NCBI RefSeq assembly: GCF_020162115.1
Contig: NZ_CP083911.1
Coordinates: 806,001 to 870,000 of the forward strand
From: Tepidimonas taiwanensis
GTDB taxonomy: Bacteria; Pseudomonadota; Gammaproteobacteria; Burkholderiales; Burkholderiaceae_C
Direction: 5' to 3'
DNA length: 64,000 nt
The first letter of the stretch is position 1. Each line of letters starts with the position of its first letter. Positions 1 to 9,156 of this stretch are shown one piece after another. The translations under genes and the position numbers were made by a program. The notes below the pieces were generated by a model. The model was not told the origin of the DNA. It saw nothing but the letters and a program-made list of their open reading frames with translations, and did not search any database.

Positions 1-1003
1 CAGTCGTCTGAAAGACCACGTGCGCTCGTACCTCGCCTGGCGCAGCATCGTCGCCGACTACAAGGACAACCGCATCGTCCTTGACAACCTGATGGCCAAG
101 CAGGCGAGCGCCAGTCTCGAGCAGGCCGAGGAGACCGTGCGCCGCATGATCCGAGAGGCCTACCGGTGGTTGCTGGCACCGATGCAGGAAGCGCGTCCGG
201 GCAAGGGCTTATCCGAGGTAATCTGGGAGTACTTTCCCCTCAATGCAGGTGCGCAAAACTGGTCGCAGGAAATCGAACGCGTGCTCAAGGAGAACGAGCT
301 GCTCATCACCGAATGGGCACCCATCCACCTGCGCCGTGTTCTGACGGAATGGTTCTGGCGGGAAGATGTCAAGGAGGTGTCGGCGCTGACGGTGTGGCAG
401 CAGACCTGCCAGCAGCTCTATCTGCCGCGTTTGCGGGACGATACCGTGTTTCAGTCGACGCTGGCGGCGGGTGCCGAAAGCCGCGACTTCTTTGGCTTCG
501 CGCAGGGAAAGGAGGACGGCCGCTACGTTGGGTTCAGCTACGGCAAGCGGTACTCGCCGATTCTGGACTCGTCACTGCTTTTGATCGAGCCAGCCGCTGC
601 GGCGGCCTACGCGGAACAACAGCGGGCGGCAGAGGAGGCCGCCCGAGGGGGCGGCTTGGACGGCGGCGCGGGGGGCACGGCAAGCGTGCCCACAGGTGGT
701 AGCCCCTCTTACGCAGGTGACTCCGCGAGTGGTGCCTACACCGTGGGTGGGACGCCTGTCGGGCAGGCAGTCATGCGGCAGTTTTACGGCACGATCGAGC
801 TGGACCCGATCCAGGCGAAGAAGCAGTTTGCGGATGTGGTTGACGAGGTCGTCCAGGCGTTTACCGTACGACCCGGTGTGAAGGTGAAAATTGCCATCGA
901 AATCCAGGCGGAGTCGGCCACGGGTTTTGACGAGGGGCTGCAACGCACAGTGAGGGAAAACTGCACCGTGTTGCGGTTCAAGAATTTCGAATTCGAGTCA
1001 TGA
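1..1003 (+). CDS. DUF499-type ATPase, C-terminal part (5' end outside the window)
   Basis: The frame is open from the window edge (codons from base 2) to TGA at 1001-1003, so only the last 333 residues are visible; any Walker motifs lie upstream. The visible part has a helical region, an Ala/Gly-rich linker (about residues 200-255) and a tail with QFYGTIELDP, VKIAIEIQAE and RTVRENCTVLRF. From memory this tail is typical of DUF499 proteins, large P-loop ATPases often encoded beside DUF1156 methyltransferases in anti-phage cassettes. The gene converges with miaA and the two stop regions overlap by 6 bp. This suggests the right border of a defence island, but the partners are outside the window. 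The assignment rests on the C-terminus alone. Confidence 0.62.
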   Translation, partial: SRLKDHVRSYLAWRSIVADYKDNRIVLDNLMAKQASASLEQAEETVRRMIREAYRWLLAPMQEARPGKGLSEVIWEYFPLNAGAQNWSQEIERVLKENELLITEWAPIHLRRVLTEWFWREDVKEVSALTVWQQTCQQLYLPRLRDDTVFQSTLAAGAESRDFFGFAQGKEDGRYVGFSYGKRYSPILDSSLLLIEPAAAAAYAEQQRAAEEAARGGGLDGGAGGTASVPTGGSPSYAGDSASGAYTVGGTPVGQAVMRQFYGTIELDPIQAKKQFADVVDEVVQAFTVRPGVKVKIAIEIQAESATGFDEGLQRTVRENCTVLRFKNFEFES

Positions 1004-2191
1004 CAAGTCGGGGGCGGGCAGGTCGACGCCTCGCCACAGCTTGTCGACCGTTTCGAGTACCCTGTTCAATCCTGCTGACTCATCCGCCGCGATCACCCGC
1101 CGCTGCGGAATCGAGCGCAGCCAGGTGAGCTGGCGCTTGGCGAGTTGCCGTGTGGCGGCGGCGCCCCGTTCGGCCAGTTGCGCGCGCTCGGCGGCGGTGA
1201 GCGTTTCGCGCCCCTGGGCGGCTGCGGCGTCCAGCGCTTCCCACGTCTGGCGGTAGCCGACGCAGCGCATCGAGGGCAGGGCGGCGTGCAGGTCGCCGCG
1301 CGCGCGCAGCGTGCGCACCTCGTCGACGAGGCCCGCGTCGAGCATCTGCACGAAGCGCTCGCCGATGCGCCGATGCAGCCACGTGCGGTCGCGCGGCTCC
1401 AGCGACAGCAGCACGCCGGGCAGTGCGCCGATACGCAGCGGTGCGCCGTGATCATCGGGGTCGTGGCGGCCCGCCGGATCGGCGCCGTGGTGGGGGGAGC
1501 CGCGCGGTGTGCTGGCCGTCGTGTCGCTGGCGCAGTCCGTGTTCGGCTCACCGTCCGCATCGCCCGTTTGGCGCGGAATGCCGGCGTCGGCCCGATCAGC
1601 GGATGAACGCGCCCAGCGCCGCTGCAGCGTCGACAGCGGCGTGCCGGTGGCGCGCCAGACTTCCAGCGCGCGGCCGATGCGCTGGGCGTCGTTGGGCGGC
1701 AGGCGCGCGGCGGTCACCGGATCCACCCGGGCGAGCTCCGCGTGCAGCGCGGGCCAGCCGCGCGCGCGGGCTTCGGCCTCGATGGCGGCGCGCAGCGCGG
1801 GTTGCGCCGGCGGCAGGTCGTCCAGCCCGTCGAACAGGGCTTTGAAATACAGCATCGTGCCCCCCACCAGCAGCGGCCAGCGCCCGCGCGCCCGGATGTT
1901 GTGGATGAGCCGCTGCGCGTCGGCGACGAATTCGGCCGCGCTGTACGCATCGCGCGGGTCGCGGATGTCGATCAGGTGGTGCGGCACGGTGGCCCGCTCG
2001 GCGGCGGTGGGCTTGGCGGTGCCGATGTCCATGCCGCGGTAGACGAGGGCGGAGTCGACGCTGATGATCTCCACCGGCCAGCGCGCGGCGATGGCCAGCG
2101 CGGCGGCGGTTTTGCCGCTCGCGGTGGGGCCGGCGATGGCCAGCCAGGCCGCCGGCGTTTCGGGCGGCAGGACGGGGGGCGGGGCACTCAT
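998..2191 (-). CDS. miaA: tRNA dimethylallyltransferase MiaA
   Basis: Transfers a dimethylallyl group to N6 of A37 in tRNAs reading UNN codons. The P-loop GPTASGKT is at residues 21-28, followed by the family block DSALVYRGMDIGTAKP, the HHLID motif and VGGTMLYFKAL. At 397 aa it is much longer than the usual ~310. Most of the excess is a hydrophilic low-complexity insert at about residues 195-250, rich in Asp, Ala, Pro, Thr and His, lying before the conserved LEPRDRTWLHRRI segment. It is the last gene of a leftward mutL-MFS-miaA run, 10 bp behind the MFS gene. Start ATG at 2191. Confidence 0.95.
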   Translation of the reverse strand: MSAPPPVLPPETPAAWLAIAGPTASGKTAAALAIAARWPVEIISVDSALVYRGMDIGTAKPTAAERATVPHHLIDIRDPRDAYSAAEFVADAQRLIHNIRARGRWPLLVGGTMLYFKALFDGLDDLPPAQPALRAAIEAEARARGWPALHAELARVDPVTAARLPPNDAQRIGRALEVWRATGTPLSTLQRRWARSSADRADAGIPRQTGDADGEPNTDCASDTTASTPRGSPHHGADPAGRHDPDDHGAPLRIGALPGVLLSLEPRDRTWLHRRIGERFVQMLDAGLVDEVRTLRARGDLHAALPSMRCVGYRQTWEALDAAAAQGRETLTAAERAQLAERGAAATRQLAKRQLTWLRSIPQRRVIAADESAGLNRVLETVDKLWRGVDLPAPDLS

Positions 2192-2201
2192 GGGCCCGGG
2201 A

Positions 2202-3458
2202 TTATCGCGTCGCCGCGGGTTGGGGCTGTGTGCGCACTTCCCCGTGGCGCTGCACGAGGATCCAGGCCACCGCCGCGATCGCCACCGCCCAGAACCACAG
2301 GCCGTTGGTCAGCGGATACACCCCCGCATCTGGCCCGGTGGACATCGTCAGGCCCAGCCACGTGCCCATGCCAAAGGCGGTGAGCATCATGATGAAACCC
2401 GCGAGCGCCGAGGCGGCGCCGGCTGCTTGCGGAAACGGCGAGACGGCACCGCTTTGGCCGCAGGGCTGGTGCACGCCGTGCGCGAGGATGAACAGGTAGT
2501 ACGGCCCCATGATCGTCCACGTGCCGTGCCAGCCCAGGTGCGCGAGCAGCCCGCACAGCGTGCCGCCGGCGAGCGTAAAACCGGCCGCGATGGCCACGGT
2601 GCGGCGCACCCCGACGCGCGGGATGAGCCGCCGGCACAGGATGGTGCCCGCGATGTAGACTAGCGACATCGACAACATCAGCAGCCCGTACTGCGTCTTG
2701 GTCAAGCCCAGCACGGTGATGAAGACGAACGACGACGTCGCCAGAAAGGTGAACAGCCCGCCGTAGGAGGTGGCCGCCAGCAGCGCCCACGCCCAGAAGG
2801 TGGGGTGGCGCGCGATGCGCGACCAGATGGTGAGCATCTCGCGCGGCTGCAGCGCGCGCGGGTTGCGGGCGGGCAGGGTTTCGCGAAAGCGCAACGCCAC
2901 CAGCGCCAGCGCCACGGCGGAGAACACCGCCAGCGCCGCCAGCGTGACGCGCCAGCCAAAGTGTTCGGTGAGCCAGCCGCCCAGCGGCCCGCTGATGCAG
3001 GCAAAAATCCCCAGGCCGCTGAGCCCTTTGGACATCATGCGCGCACCCTCCACCGGCTGGTAGAGGTCGCGCACGATCGCGCGCGCGCCCATCACGGCCG
3101 CGCCCATCGCGGCACCCTGCACGATGCGCCAGAGGATGAGCTGCTCGATACTGGCGGCCAGCGCGTTACCGATGGAGGCGAGCGTGTACGCCGCGAGGCC
3201 CGCCAGCAGCACGGGGCGGCGGCCGTAGCGGTCCGACACCGGCCCCCAGACGAGCTGCGCCGCGCCGAACGACAGCAGCAGTGCCGTCAGCGTCGCCTGC
3301 ACCTTGGCCATCGGCGCGTCGAACGCCGCGGTGATCGCGGGCAGCGCCGGCAGGTACAGGTCGGTGGCCAGCGGCTGCACCCCGAGCAGCAGCGACAGAA
3401 AGACGACCACCCAACCGGGCGGCATCGGAGCGGCGGGGGCGGGCGAGGCGGCTTGCAT
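2202..3458 (-). CDS. Bcr/CflA-type MFS multidrug transporter
   Basis: Inner-membrane drug/proton antiporter of the DHA1 group (Bcr/CflA). The 418-aa product has about twelve hydrophobic segments. The signature between TM2 and TM3 is present as DRYGRRPVLLAG, and TM1 carries the DLYLPALP motif typical of Bcr/CflA proteins. I chose the ATG at 3458 (protein starting MQAASPAP); an upstream in-frame ATG at 3584 would lie inside the 3' end of mutL and add a region unlike the family. No clear Shine-Dalgarno is visible. It sits 50 bp behind mutL and 10 bp before miaA on the same strand. Substrate unknown. Confidence 0.88.
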   Translation of the reverse strand: MQAASPAPAAPMPPGWVVVFLSLLLGVQPLATDLYLPALPAITAAFDAPMAKVQATLTALLLSFGAAQLVWGPVSDRYGRRPVLLAGLAAYTLASIGNALAASIEQLILWRIVQGAAMGAAVMGARAIVRDLYQPVEGARMMSKGLSGLGIFACISGPLGGWLTEHFGWRVTLAALAVFSAVALALVALRFRETLPARNPRALQPREMLTIWSRIARHPTFWAWALLAATSYGGLFTFLATSSFVFITVLGLTKTQYGLLMLSMSLVYIAGTILCRRLIPRVGVRRTVAIAAGFTLAGGTLCGLLAHLGWHGTWTIMGPYYLFILAHGVHQPCGQSGAVSPFPQAAGAASALAGFIMMLTAFGMGTWLGLTMSTGPDAGVYPLTNGLWFWAVAIAAVAWILVQRHGEVRTQPQPAATR

Positions 3459-3508
3459 GGTTATGAATAGTAACAGTGAGGCTGCCAGGGGGCGACGGGG
3501 TGACGCGA

Positions 3509-5575
3509 TCAGCGCCCGCGCAAGAACAGCGCATCCAGCTCCCGCAGCGTCAGCTGCCGCCACGTGGGGCGGCCGTGGTTGCACTGGTCGCTGCGCTCGG
3601 TGGCTTCCATCTGCCGCAGCAGCGCGTTCATCTCGTCGAGCGTCAGGCGCCGGTTGGCGCGCACCGCGCCGTGGCAGGCCATCGTCGCCAGCAGTTCATT
3701 GCGCGCGCGCTCCAGGACGCGCGTGCCGCCGTGCTGGTCCAGCTCCGCCAGCACCGAGCGCGCCAGCGCGACCGCGTCGGCGTGCGCGAGCAACACCGGC
3801 ACGGCCCGAACCGCCAGCGTCTGGGGCGACAGCGGCGCCACCTCCAGCCCCAGGCGCAGCAGGGCCTCGCCACAGCGCTCGGCGGTGGCCACTTCCAGCG
3901 GCGTGGCCGCAAACGTCGCCGGGATGAGCAGCGGCTGGCTGGGCATGGCGCCGCCATCACCGAGCCGGTCGAACTGCGCCTTGAGGCGCTCGTAGACGAT
4001 GCGCTCGTGCGCGGCGTGCATATCGACCAGCACCAGGCCGTGGGCGTTTTCCGCGAGGATATAGATGCCGTGCAGTTGCGCGAGCGCCCGCCCGAGCGGC
4101 CACGCGTCCGGCGACGCTTCGCCGGGGGGGGTGACGGTGTCGGTCGTGGGTGGGCCCCCATCGCCAGGGGCGGTCGCCGTGGACGGCTGGGTCACCGCGT
4201 GGGGTGCCGATGCGCCCCCGTCCGGCGGCGCGGACGGGTCGGTGAGTGGGCTGGCGTGCGGGCCGGTCTGCGGTACCGGGTAAACCGCCGCCTCGCCCCC
4301 CCCAAGCGCAGCCGGGGGCTCGGGCCAGCCGGCCCAGCGTGGCCACGGCGTCGGCTCGCGCACGCTCAGTGGCAGACTGGCGTGGCCGCGGTAGCGGGTG
4401 GTGTCCCAGCGGGTGGGGTCTGACGGTGTGGCGGTGTGGCCTTCGGGGGCGGCCGCGGTCGCCGTGGTCGCCGTGGTCAGGCCGCCGCTCGCCGTCGCCG
4501 AAAGTGGGGCTGCGCCGGCGGCCGCGCTGCGCGGGGCGGCCAGCGCCGCCTCCACCGCGCGCTGCACGGCCTGGTGCACGGCACCGCTGTCGCGAAAGCG
4601 CACCTCGATCTTGGTCGGGTGGACGTTGACGTCGACCGCGTGCGGGTCGATCGTCAGGAACAGCACATACGCCGGCTGGCGCTGGCCGTGCAGCACGTCT
4701 TCGTAAGCGCTGCGCACCGCGTGGGTGACGACCTTGTCGCGCACGTAGCGGCCGTTGACGTAGGCGAACTGCCGGTCGGTGCGGCTGCGCGCCATGTCCG
4801 GCCGGCCGACGAGGCCGTGCACGCGCAGCGGGCCCGCGCTCGCGTCCACGGCGATTCCCGCGGCGACGAAATCGCCGTCCAGCGCGTCGGCGATGCGCCG
4901 CTGCCAGGCAAGGGTCGGGTCCAGGTCGGTGCACGCGCGCCACTGCTGAACCAGCCGGCCGTCGTGCCAAATGGCAAACCCGACGTCCGGCCGCGCCAGC
5001 GCGTGGCGGCGGACGGCCTCAATGCAGTGCGCGAGTTCGGTCGCGTCGCTCTTGAGAAATTTGCGCCGCGCGGGGGTGGCGTAGAAGAGCTCGCGCACCT
5101 CCACCGTCGTGCCGGGGGGACGGGCGGCGGGTTGCAGCTCGCCGGTGCGCGCATCCAGCCGCCACGCGTGCCCGGCCGGGTCGTCCGCGGGCCGCGACAG
5201 CAGCGCCAGCTCGGCGATGGAGGCGATGGCGGCCAGCGCCTCGCCGCGAAAACCCATGGTCTGCACCGCCTCCAGCTCGGCGAGGTCGCGGATCTTGCTG
5301 GTGGCGTGGCGCTGCACGGCCACCGGCAGCTCGTCACGCGGGATGCCGCAGCCGTCGTCCTCCACGGCGATCAGGCGCACACCGCCGCCCACGAGCCGCA
5401 CCGTGATCTGGCGCGCGCCGGCGTCCAGCGCGTTGTCGACCAGCTCGCGCACCACGGAGGCGGGGCGCTCGACCACCTCGCCGGCGGCGATCTGACTGAT
5501 CAACTCGTCCGGCAGGGGCCGGATCGGGCGTCGGGCCGATGGAGCCGTGGGGGTGGCGGGGGAAGGCACGCTCAT
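3509..5575 (-). CDS. mutL: DNA mismatch repair protein MutL (endonuclease type)
   Basis: Couples MutS mismatch recognition to strand removal. The N-terminal GHKL ATPase shows ELVDNALDAGA, EDDGCGI and TMGFRGEALAAIAS; a long Ala/Pro/Thr-rich linker follows (about residues 350-480). The C-terminal domain contains DMHAAHERIVYE, which fits the nuclease metal motif DQHAxxExxxxE except Met for Gln, plus CHGAVRANRRL and QCNHGRPT, matching the other nuclease-site motifs. So this MutL is probably a nicking endonuclease, as expected in lineages without MutH/Dam. Start ATG at 5575 (MSVPSPAT); the open frame runs further upstream but without family similarity. Likely first gene of mutL-MFS-miaA. Confidence 0.95.
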   Translation of the reverse strand: MSVPSPATPTAPSARRPIRPLPDELISQIAAGEVVERPASVVRELVDNALDAGARQITVRLVGGGVRLIAVEDDGCGIPRDELPVAVQRHATSKIRDLAELEAVQTMGFRGEALAAIASIAELALLSRPADDPAGHAWRLDARTGELQPAARPPGTTVEVRELFYATPARRKFLKSDATELAHCIEAVRRHALARPDVGFAIWHDGRLVQQWRACTDLDPTLAWQRRIADALDGDFVAAGIAVDASAGPLRVHGLVGRPDMARSRTDRQFAYVNGRYVRDKVVTHAVRSAYEDVLHGQRQPAYVLFLTIDPHAVDVNVHPTKIEVRFRDSGAVHQAVQRAVEAALAAPRSAAAGAAPLSATASGGLTTATTATAAAPEGHTATPSDPTRWDTTRYRGHASLPLSVREPTPWPRWAGWPEPPAALGGGEAAVYPVPQTGPHASPLTDPSAPPDGGASAPHAVTQPSTATAPGDGGPPTTDTVTPPGEASPDAWPLGRALAQLHGIYILAENAHGLVLVDMHAAHERIVYERLKAQFDRLGDGGAMPSQPLLIPATFAATPLEVATAERCGEALLRLGLEVAPLSPQTLAVRAVPVLLAHADAVALARSVLAELDQHGGTRVLERARNELLATMACHGAVRANRRLTLDEMNALLRQMEATERSDQCNHGRPTWRQLTLRELDALFLRGR

Positions 5576-5867
5576 CGCCGCTGATTCTAGAGGGTGGGGG
5601 TCGATCAGGGATGTCGGACGCCAGTCCACACCACATCGCCGCAGATGCCTCCCGCGCACAACCGCACCGCCGTCGTGGGCATGAAACGGTGGGTCGTGTC
5701 CCCGCAAGTGGTGTAAGAGGCGCCGGATGCGATCTCGGTTTTTCCGTTCGGGCGAGGCACCCGAAGGGGGGGGGTGGCTCCGGCACGAGATTGTCTTGAA
5801 TCGCCCGCATCCATCACGCAAGCAGGGCGCGGTGCGGGAACACAAATCGTGTCAGAACGATAGCCAC
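5576..5867. other. Gap between mutL and amiC with one unassigned small ORF
   Basis: Upstream of mutL and downstream of amiC (both leftward), so it should carry the mutL promoter. The only ORF worth noting is on the minus strand at 5605-5817 (70 codons). It has two Cys residues near the C-terminal half (TTCGDTTHRFM and RLCAGGICGD) and no recognised family; it could be the end of a decayed gene. A run of ten or so G residues lies around 5766-5775. No tRNA or clear terminator seen. Confidence 0.3.
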
Positions 5868-7280
5868 TCAGGTCGCGCGGTTGCGCGCAAGGGGCGGGTT
5901 GCGTTCGAAATAGCGCTGGATACCGCGCGCCAGTGCCTCGGCCATGCGGGCCTGGAACGCCGGGTCGCGCAGCCGCCGCTCCTCGTCCGGGTTGCTGATG
6001 AACGCTGTTTCCACCAGCACGCTCGGGATGTCGGGCGCGCGCAGCACCGCGAAGCCCGCCTGCTCGACGCGGGGTTTGTGCAGGTCGCCAACGCGGTCGA
6101 GCTCGCGCAGCAGCGTGGCGCCGAGCGAGAGGCTGTCGTTGATCTGCGCGGTCATGCTCATGTCGAGCAGTGCACGCTGCACGGCGGTGTCCTTGACTGC
6201 GACGGGCAGGCCGCCGACGCGGTCCGCGGCGTTTTCCTGGTTGGCCAGCCAGCGCGCGGCGGCGCTCGACGCCCCGCGCGGGCTGAGCGCGTAGACGCTC
6301 GCCCCGCGCGGACGCGGCGAGAAGAAGGCGTCGGCGTGGATGCTGACGAACAGGTCCGCCTGCACGCGGCGGGCTTTCTGTACCCGCACGTGCAGCGGGA
6401 CGAAGTAGTCGTCATCGCGCGTCATGAAGACGCGCACCGGGTTGCCGTTGATGCGGGTACCGTCGAGCCGGTCGCGCAGCCGGCGCGCGATGGCCAGCAC
6501 GACGTCCTTCTCGCGCGTGCCCTCTGGGCCGATCGCGCCCGGGTCCTCGCCACCGTGGCCGGGGTCGAGCGCGACGATGATGAGCCGTTCGGCCGCGGGG
6601 CGGCGGGCGGCGGTGGGCGACGCACCGGGCGCCGTCGCGCTGCGTGCCGTGCCGTCGGCGGGGGGAGCCGGCCGGGACGGTGGGGCACCGCGCGCCGGTG
6701 CCTCGGTCATCTCGCGCTGCAGCCGGCGCTCGATCAGCTCGGCGATCGGGTCGTGGGCCGGTGCGCCACCCGGTGGCGGCGGCGAAGTCGGCTGGCCCGC
6801 GAGGTGGCGGGCGATCAGTTCCTCCAGCGGGTCGGGAGGCGTCAGCGGGTATAGGTCCAGCACCAGCCGGTGCTGGTAAGCCGCCACGGGGTCGAGCTGA
6901 AAGACCTGGGGCCCGACCGGCTGCTTCAGGTCGAGCACGAGCCGGACCGTCTCGGCGTTGTAGAGCCCGACGCGCACCCGCTCGACGAACGGGTCATCGG
7001 GCTGCACGCGCCGCACCAGTTCCTGCAGGCTGGGCAGCAGGTCCGCGCCGCGGATGTCCACCGCGAGGCGGGGCGGGTCAGCGACGTACACCGGTGTGGC
7101 TTGCAGCGCGGTGTCCGATTCGATCGTGACCCGGGTGTAGTCGCGCGCGGGCCACACCCGCACGCCGAGCACGCGCGCCGCCCACACGGGCCACGCCAAG
7201 CCGCCGGCACCGAGCGCCAGCAGCAGCGCGCGCCATCCGCGCAGCGCCTGCCGGCGACCGGGGTCCCGCGGGGCCGTCAT
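5868..7280 (-). CDS. amiC: N-acetylmuramoyl-L-alanine amidase, AmiC type
   Basis: Periplasmic zinc amidase that removes stem peptides from septal murein during cell separation. The 470-aa protein starts with an arginine-pair signal (GRRQALRG before a hydrophobic stretch), consistent with Tat export known for AmiC. An AMIN localisation domain spans about residues 38-150. A Pro/Ala-rich linker follows, then the Amidase_3 domain (about 245-465) with VALDPGHGGEDPGA, SIHADAF and VETAFISNPDEE, which include the zinc and catalytic His/Glu residues. Its ATG overlaps the tsaE stop as ATGA, so the two are translationally coupled; amiC next to tsaE is a common arrangement. Confidence 0.95.
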   Translation of the reverse strand: MTAPRDPGRRQALRGWRALLLALGAGGLAWPVWAARVLGVRVWPARDYTRVTIESDTALQATPVYVADPPRLAVDIRGADLLPSLQELVRRVQPDDPFVERVRVGLYNAETVRLVLDLKQPVGPQVFQLDPVAAYQHRLVLDLYPLTPPDPLEELIARHLAGQPTSPPPPGGAPAHDPIAELIERRLQREMTEAPARGAPPSRPAPPADGTARSATAPGASPTAARRPAAERLIIVALDPGHGGEDPGAIGPEGTREKDVVLAIARRLRDRLDGTRINGNPVRVFMTRDDDYFVPLHVRVQKARRVQADLFVSIHADAFFSPRPRGASVYALSPRGASSAAARWLANQENAADRVGGLPVAVKDTAVQRALLDMSMTAQINDSLSLGATLLRELDRVGDLHKPRVEQAGFAVLRAPDIPSVLVETAFISNPDEERRLRDPAFQARMAEALARGIQRYFERNPPLARNRAT

Positions 7281-7804
7281 GCCAGCGCCGCCAGCAGTTG
7301 CGCGCCGCGCGCGGTTGGGGCGGCGACGACGATGCGGCGGGCGTCGTCGCCATCGTGCAGGAAGTGCAGGTCGAGGTCGGCCATTGGCAGCAGGGTGGCG
7401 GCCTTTTCGGGCCACTCGACGAGCTTGAGCCCGGGGGTGGCGAACAGTTCCCGCAGGCCCGCGTCCTCCCACTCGCGTGGGTCGTCGAAGCGGTACAGGT
7501 CCGCGTGCCACGCCGGCAGGGGCGCGCCGGCCCGCGCCGCCGTCGCAGGCAGCTCGTACGGCTCGACGAGCGCGTAGGTGGGGCTCTTGATGCGGCCCGT
7601 CACGCCCAGCGCGCGCAACAGGTGGCGCACGAAGGTGGTCTTGCCCGCCCCCAGGTTACCGCGCAGCGTCAGCAGCGCGTCGGCGAGCGCGGGCTGCGCG
7701 CCCATGGCCTGCGCCAGCTGCTGCGCCAGGCGCGCGGTGTCATCCTCGGTGACCGCTGTCCAGGTCAGCGCGGGAGCGTTCGCGGCAGATGCAGAGACGG
7801 ACAT
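7277..7804 (-). CDS. tsaE: tRNA threonylcarbamoyladenosine biosynthesis ATPase TsaE
   Basis: P-loop ATPase that works with TsaB and TsaD in making t6A37 in ANN-decoding tRNAs. The 175-aa product has the Walker A motif RGNLGAGKTTFVRHLL, the SPTYALVEPYE segment, HADLYRFDDPREWED and LKLVEWPEKA, all characteristic. It is slightly longer than the usual ~155 aa, with a short Ala/Thr-rich N-terminal extension. The start at 7804 faces queG, leaving a 62-bp divergent promoter region. The stop overlaps the amiC start. Confidence 0.95.
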   Translation of the reverse strand: MSVSASAANAPALTWTAVTEDDTARLAQQLAQAMGAQPALADALLTLRGNLGAGKTTFVRHLLRALGVTGRIKSPTYALVEPYELPATAARAGAPLPAWHADLYRFDDPREWEDAGLRELFATPGLKLVEWPEKAATLLPMADLDLHFLHDGDDARRIVVAAPTARGAQLLAALA

Positions 7805-7866
7805 CGCTTTTTACAATCGGCACGCATGCAAATGATGGCTCTGACGAGGGCTCGGACGGGGTCTGC

Positions 7867-9147
7867 ATGACCGCCGTGCCCCCCAATGCCCCGGACCCTC
7901 AAAGGGTGTCCGGGTCTGTGGCAGCCCCCGCTGCGCTCAGCGTTGGCATGGCGACCGCCGCACCGACCCCGCCGCGGGCCGCCGGGGCCGGCGGCGCTAT
8001 CGCAGCTAAAGTTCCGGGGACACCGCCCACCACCGCATCCCACATTCCGCTGCTCGACCGCATCCGGGCGTGGGCGCGCGATCTGGGATTTTCTCAGATC
8101 GGCGTCAGCGGCGTCGATCTGGCGTCGGCCGAGCCGGGGCTGCTCGCGTGGCTCGCGGCGGGTTTTCACGGGCAGATGGACTACATGGCGCGGCACGGGC
8201 TGCGCCGGGCACGCCCCGCGGAGCTCGTGCCGGGGACGGTGAGTGTCATCACGGTGCGGATGGACTATCTGCCGCGTAACGCGCCGCCGGACTGGCGCGC
8301 GCGCGAGTGGGCGCGGCTGGGCGATCCGCACGCGGCCACCGTGTCGCTCTACGCCCGCGGGCGGGACTACCACAAGGTGCTGCGCCAGCGCCTGCAGCGG
8401 CTGGCGGAGCGCATCGACGCGGCGCTGCGGGCCGAAGACCCCGCCGGGCCGCCGCTGGGCTACCGGGTCTTCACCGATTCCGCGCCGGTGCTGGAGGTGG
8501 AGCTGGCCGCGCGTGCCGGGCTGGGCTGGCGCGGCAAGCACACGCTGCTGCTGCAGCGCGACGCGGGGTCGATGTTCTTTCTGGGCGAGATCTACGTCGA
8601 CCGGGCGTTGCCGCCGACACCGCCAGCGCCGGCGCACTGCGGCCGCTGCCGCGCGTGTCTGGACGTCTGTCCGACGCAGGCGATCGTCGCGCCGTACCGG
8701 CTGGACGCGCGGCGCTGCATCTCGTACCTGACGATCGAGCACGACGGGCCGATTCCGCCGGCGCTGCGGCGCGCGATCGGCAACCGCATCTACGGCTGCG
8801 ACGACTGCCAGCTCGTCTGTCCGTGGAACAAGTACGCCCGGCGCAGCGCGCTGTCCGATTTCGACGTGCGCGCGCCGTTTGCGGCGCCGCGGCTGCTGGC
8901 GCTGTGGGCGTGGGACGAGGCCGATTTTTTGCGGCACACCGAGGGCAGCGCGATCCGGCGCATCGGTTACGGGCGCTGGCGCCGCAACCTCGCGGTGGCG
9001 CTGGGTAACGCGCGCGCCGCCGCCCGCGACAGCGGGGACACCGCCGCGGCGGCCGCGATCGCGGCGGCGCTGGCGCCCGCACGAGACGACCCCGCGACGC
9101 CGCCGCTCGTGCGCGAGCACGTCGCGTGGGCGCTGGAAGCACCGTAA
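7867..9147 (+). CDS. queG: Epoxyqueuosine reductase QueG
   Basis: Cobalamin- and iron-sulfur-dependent reductase for the last step of tRNA queuosine synthesis. Two 4Fe-4S clusters are indicated by CGRCRACLDVCPT (about residues 258-270) and CDDCQLVCPWN (about 311-321). Other family segments are YARGRDYHKVL and FTDSAPVLEVE, with a helical repeat-like C-terminus. The protein (426 aa) carries about 58 Ala/Pro-rich residues before the conserved start of the fold at IPLLDRIRAWARD, longer than usual. The ATG at 7867 was chosen; a start at 7948 (MATAAPTP) is possible. Divergent from tsaE. Confidence 0.93.
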   Translation: MTAVPPNAPDPQRVSGSVAAPAALSVGMATAAPTPPRAAGAGGAIAAKVPGTPPTTASHIPLLDRIRAWARDLGFSQIGVSGVDLASAEPGLLAWLAAGFHGQMDYMARHGLRRARPAELVPGTVSVITVRMDYLPRNAPPDWRAREWARLGDPHAATVSLYARGRDYHKVLRQRLQRLAERIDAALRAEDPAGPPLGYRVFTDSAPVLEVELAARAGLGWRGKHTLLLQRDAGSMFFLGEIYVDRALPPTPPAPAHCGRCRACLDVCPTQAIVAPYRLDARRCISYLTIEHDGPIPPALRRAIGNRIYGCDDCQLVCPWNKYARRSALSDFDVRAPFAAPRLLALWAWDEADFLRHTEGSAIRRIGYGRWRRNLAVALGNARAAARDSGDTAAAAAIAAALAPARDDPATPPLVREHVAWALEAP

Positions 9148-9156
9148 GATCACGGC

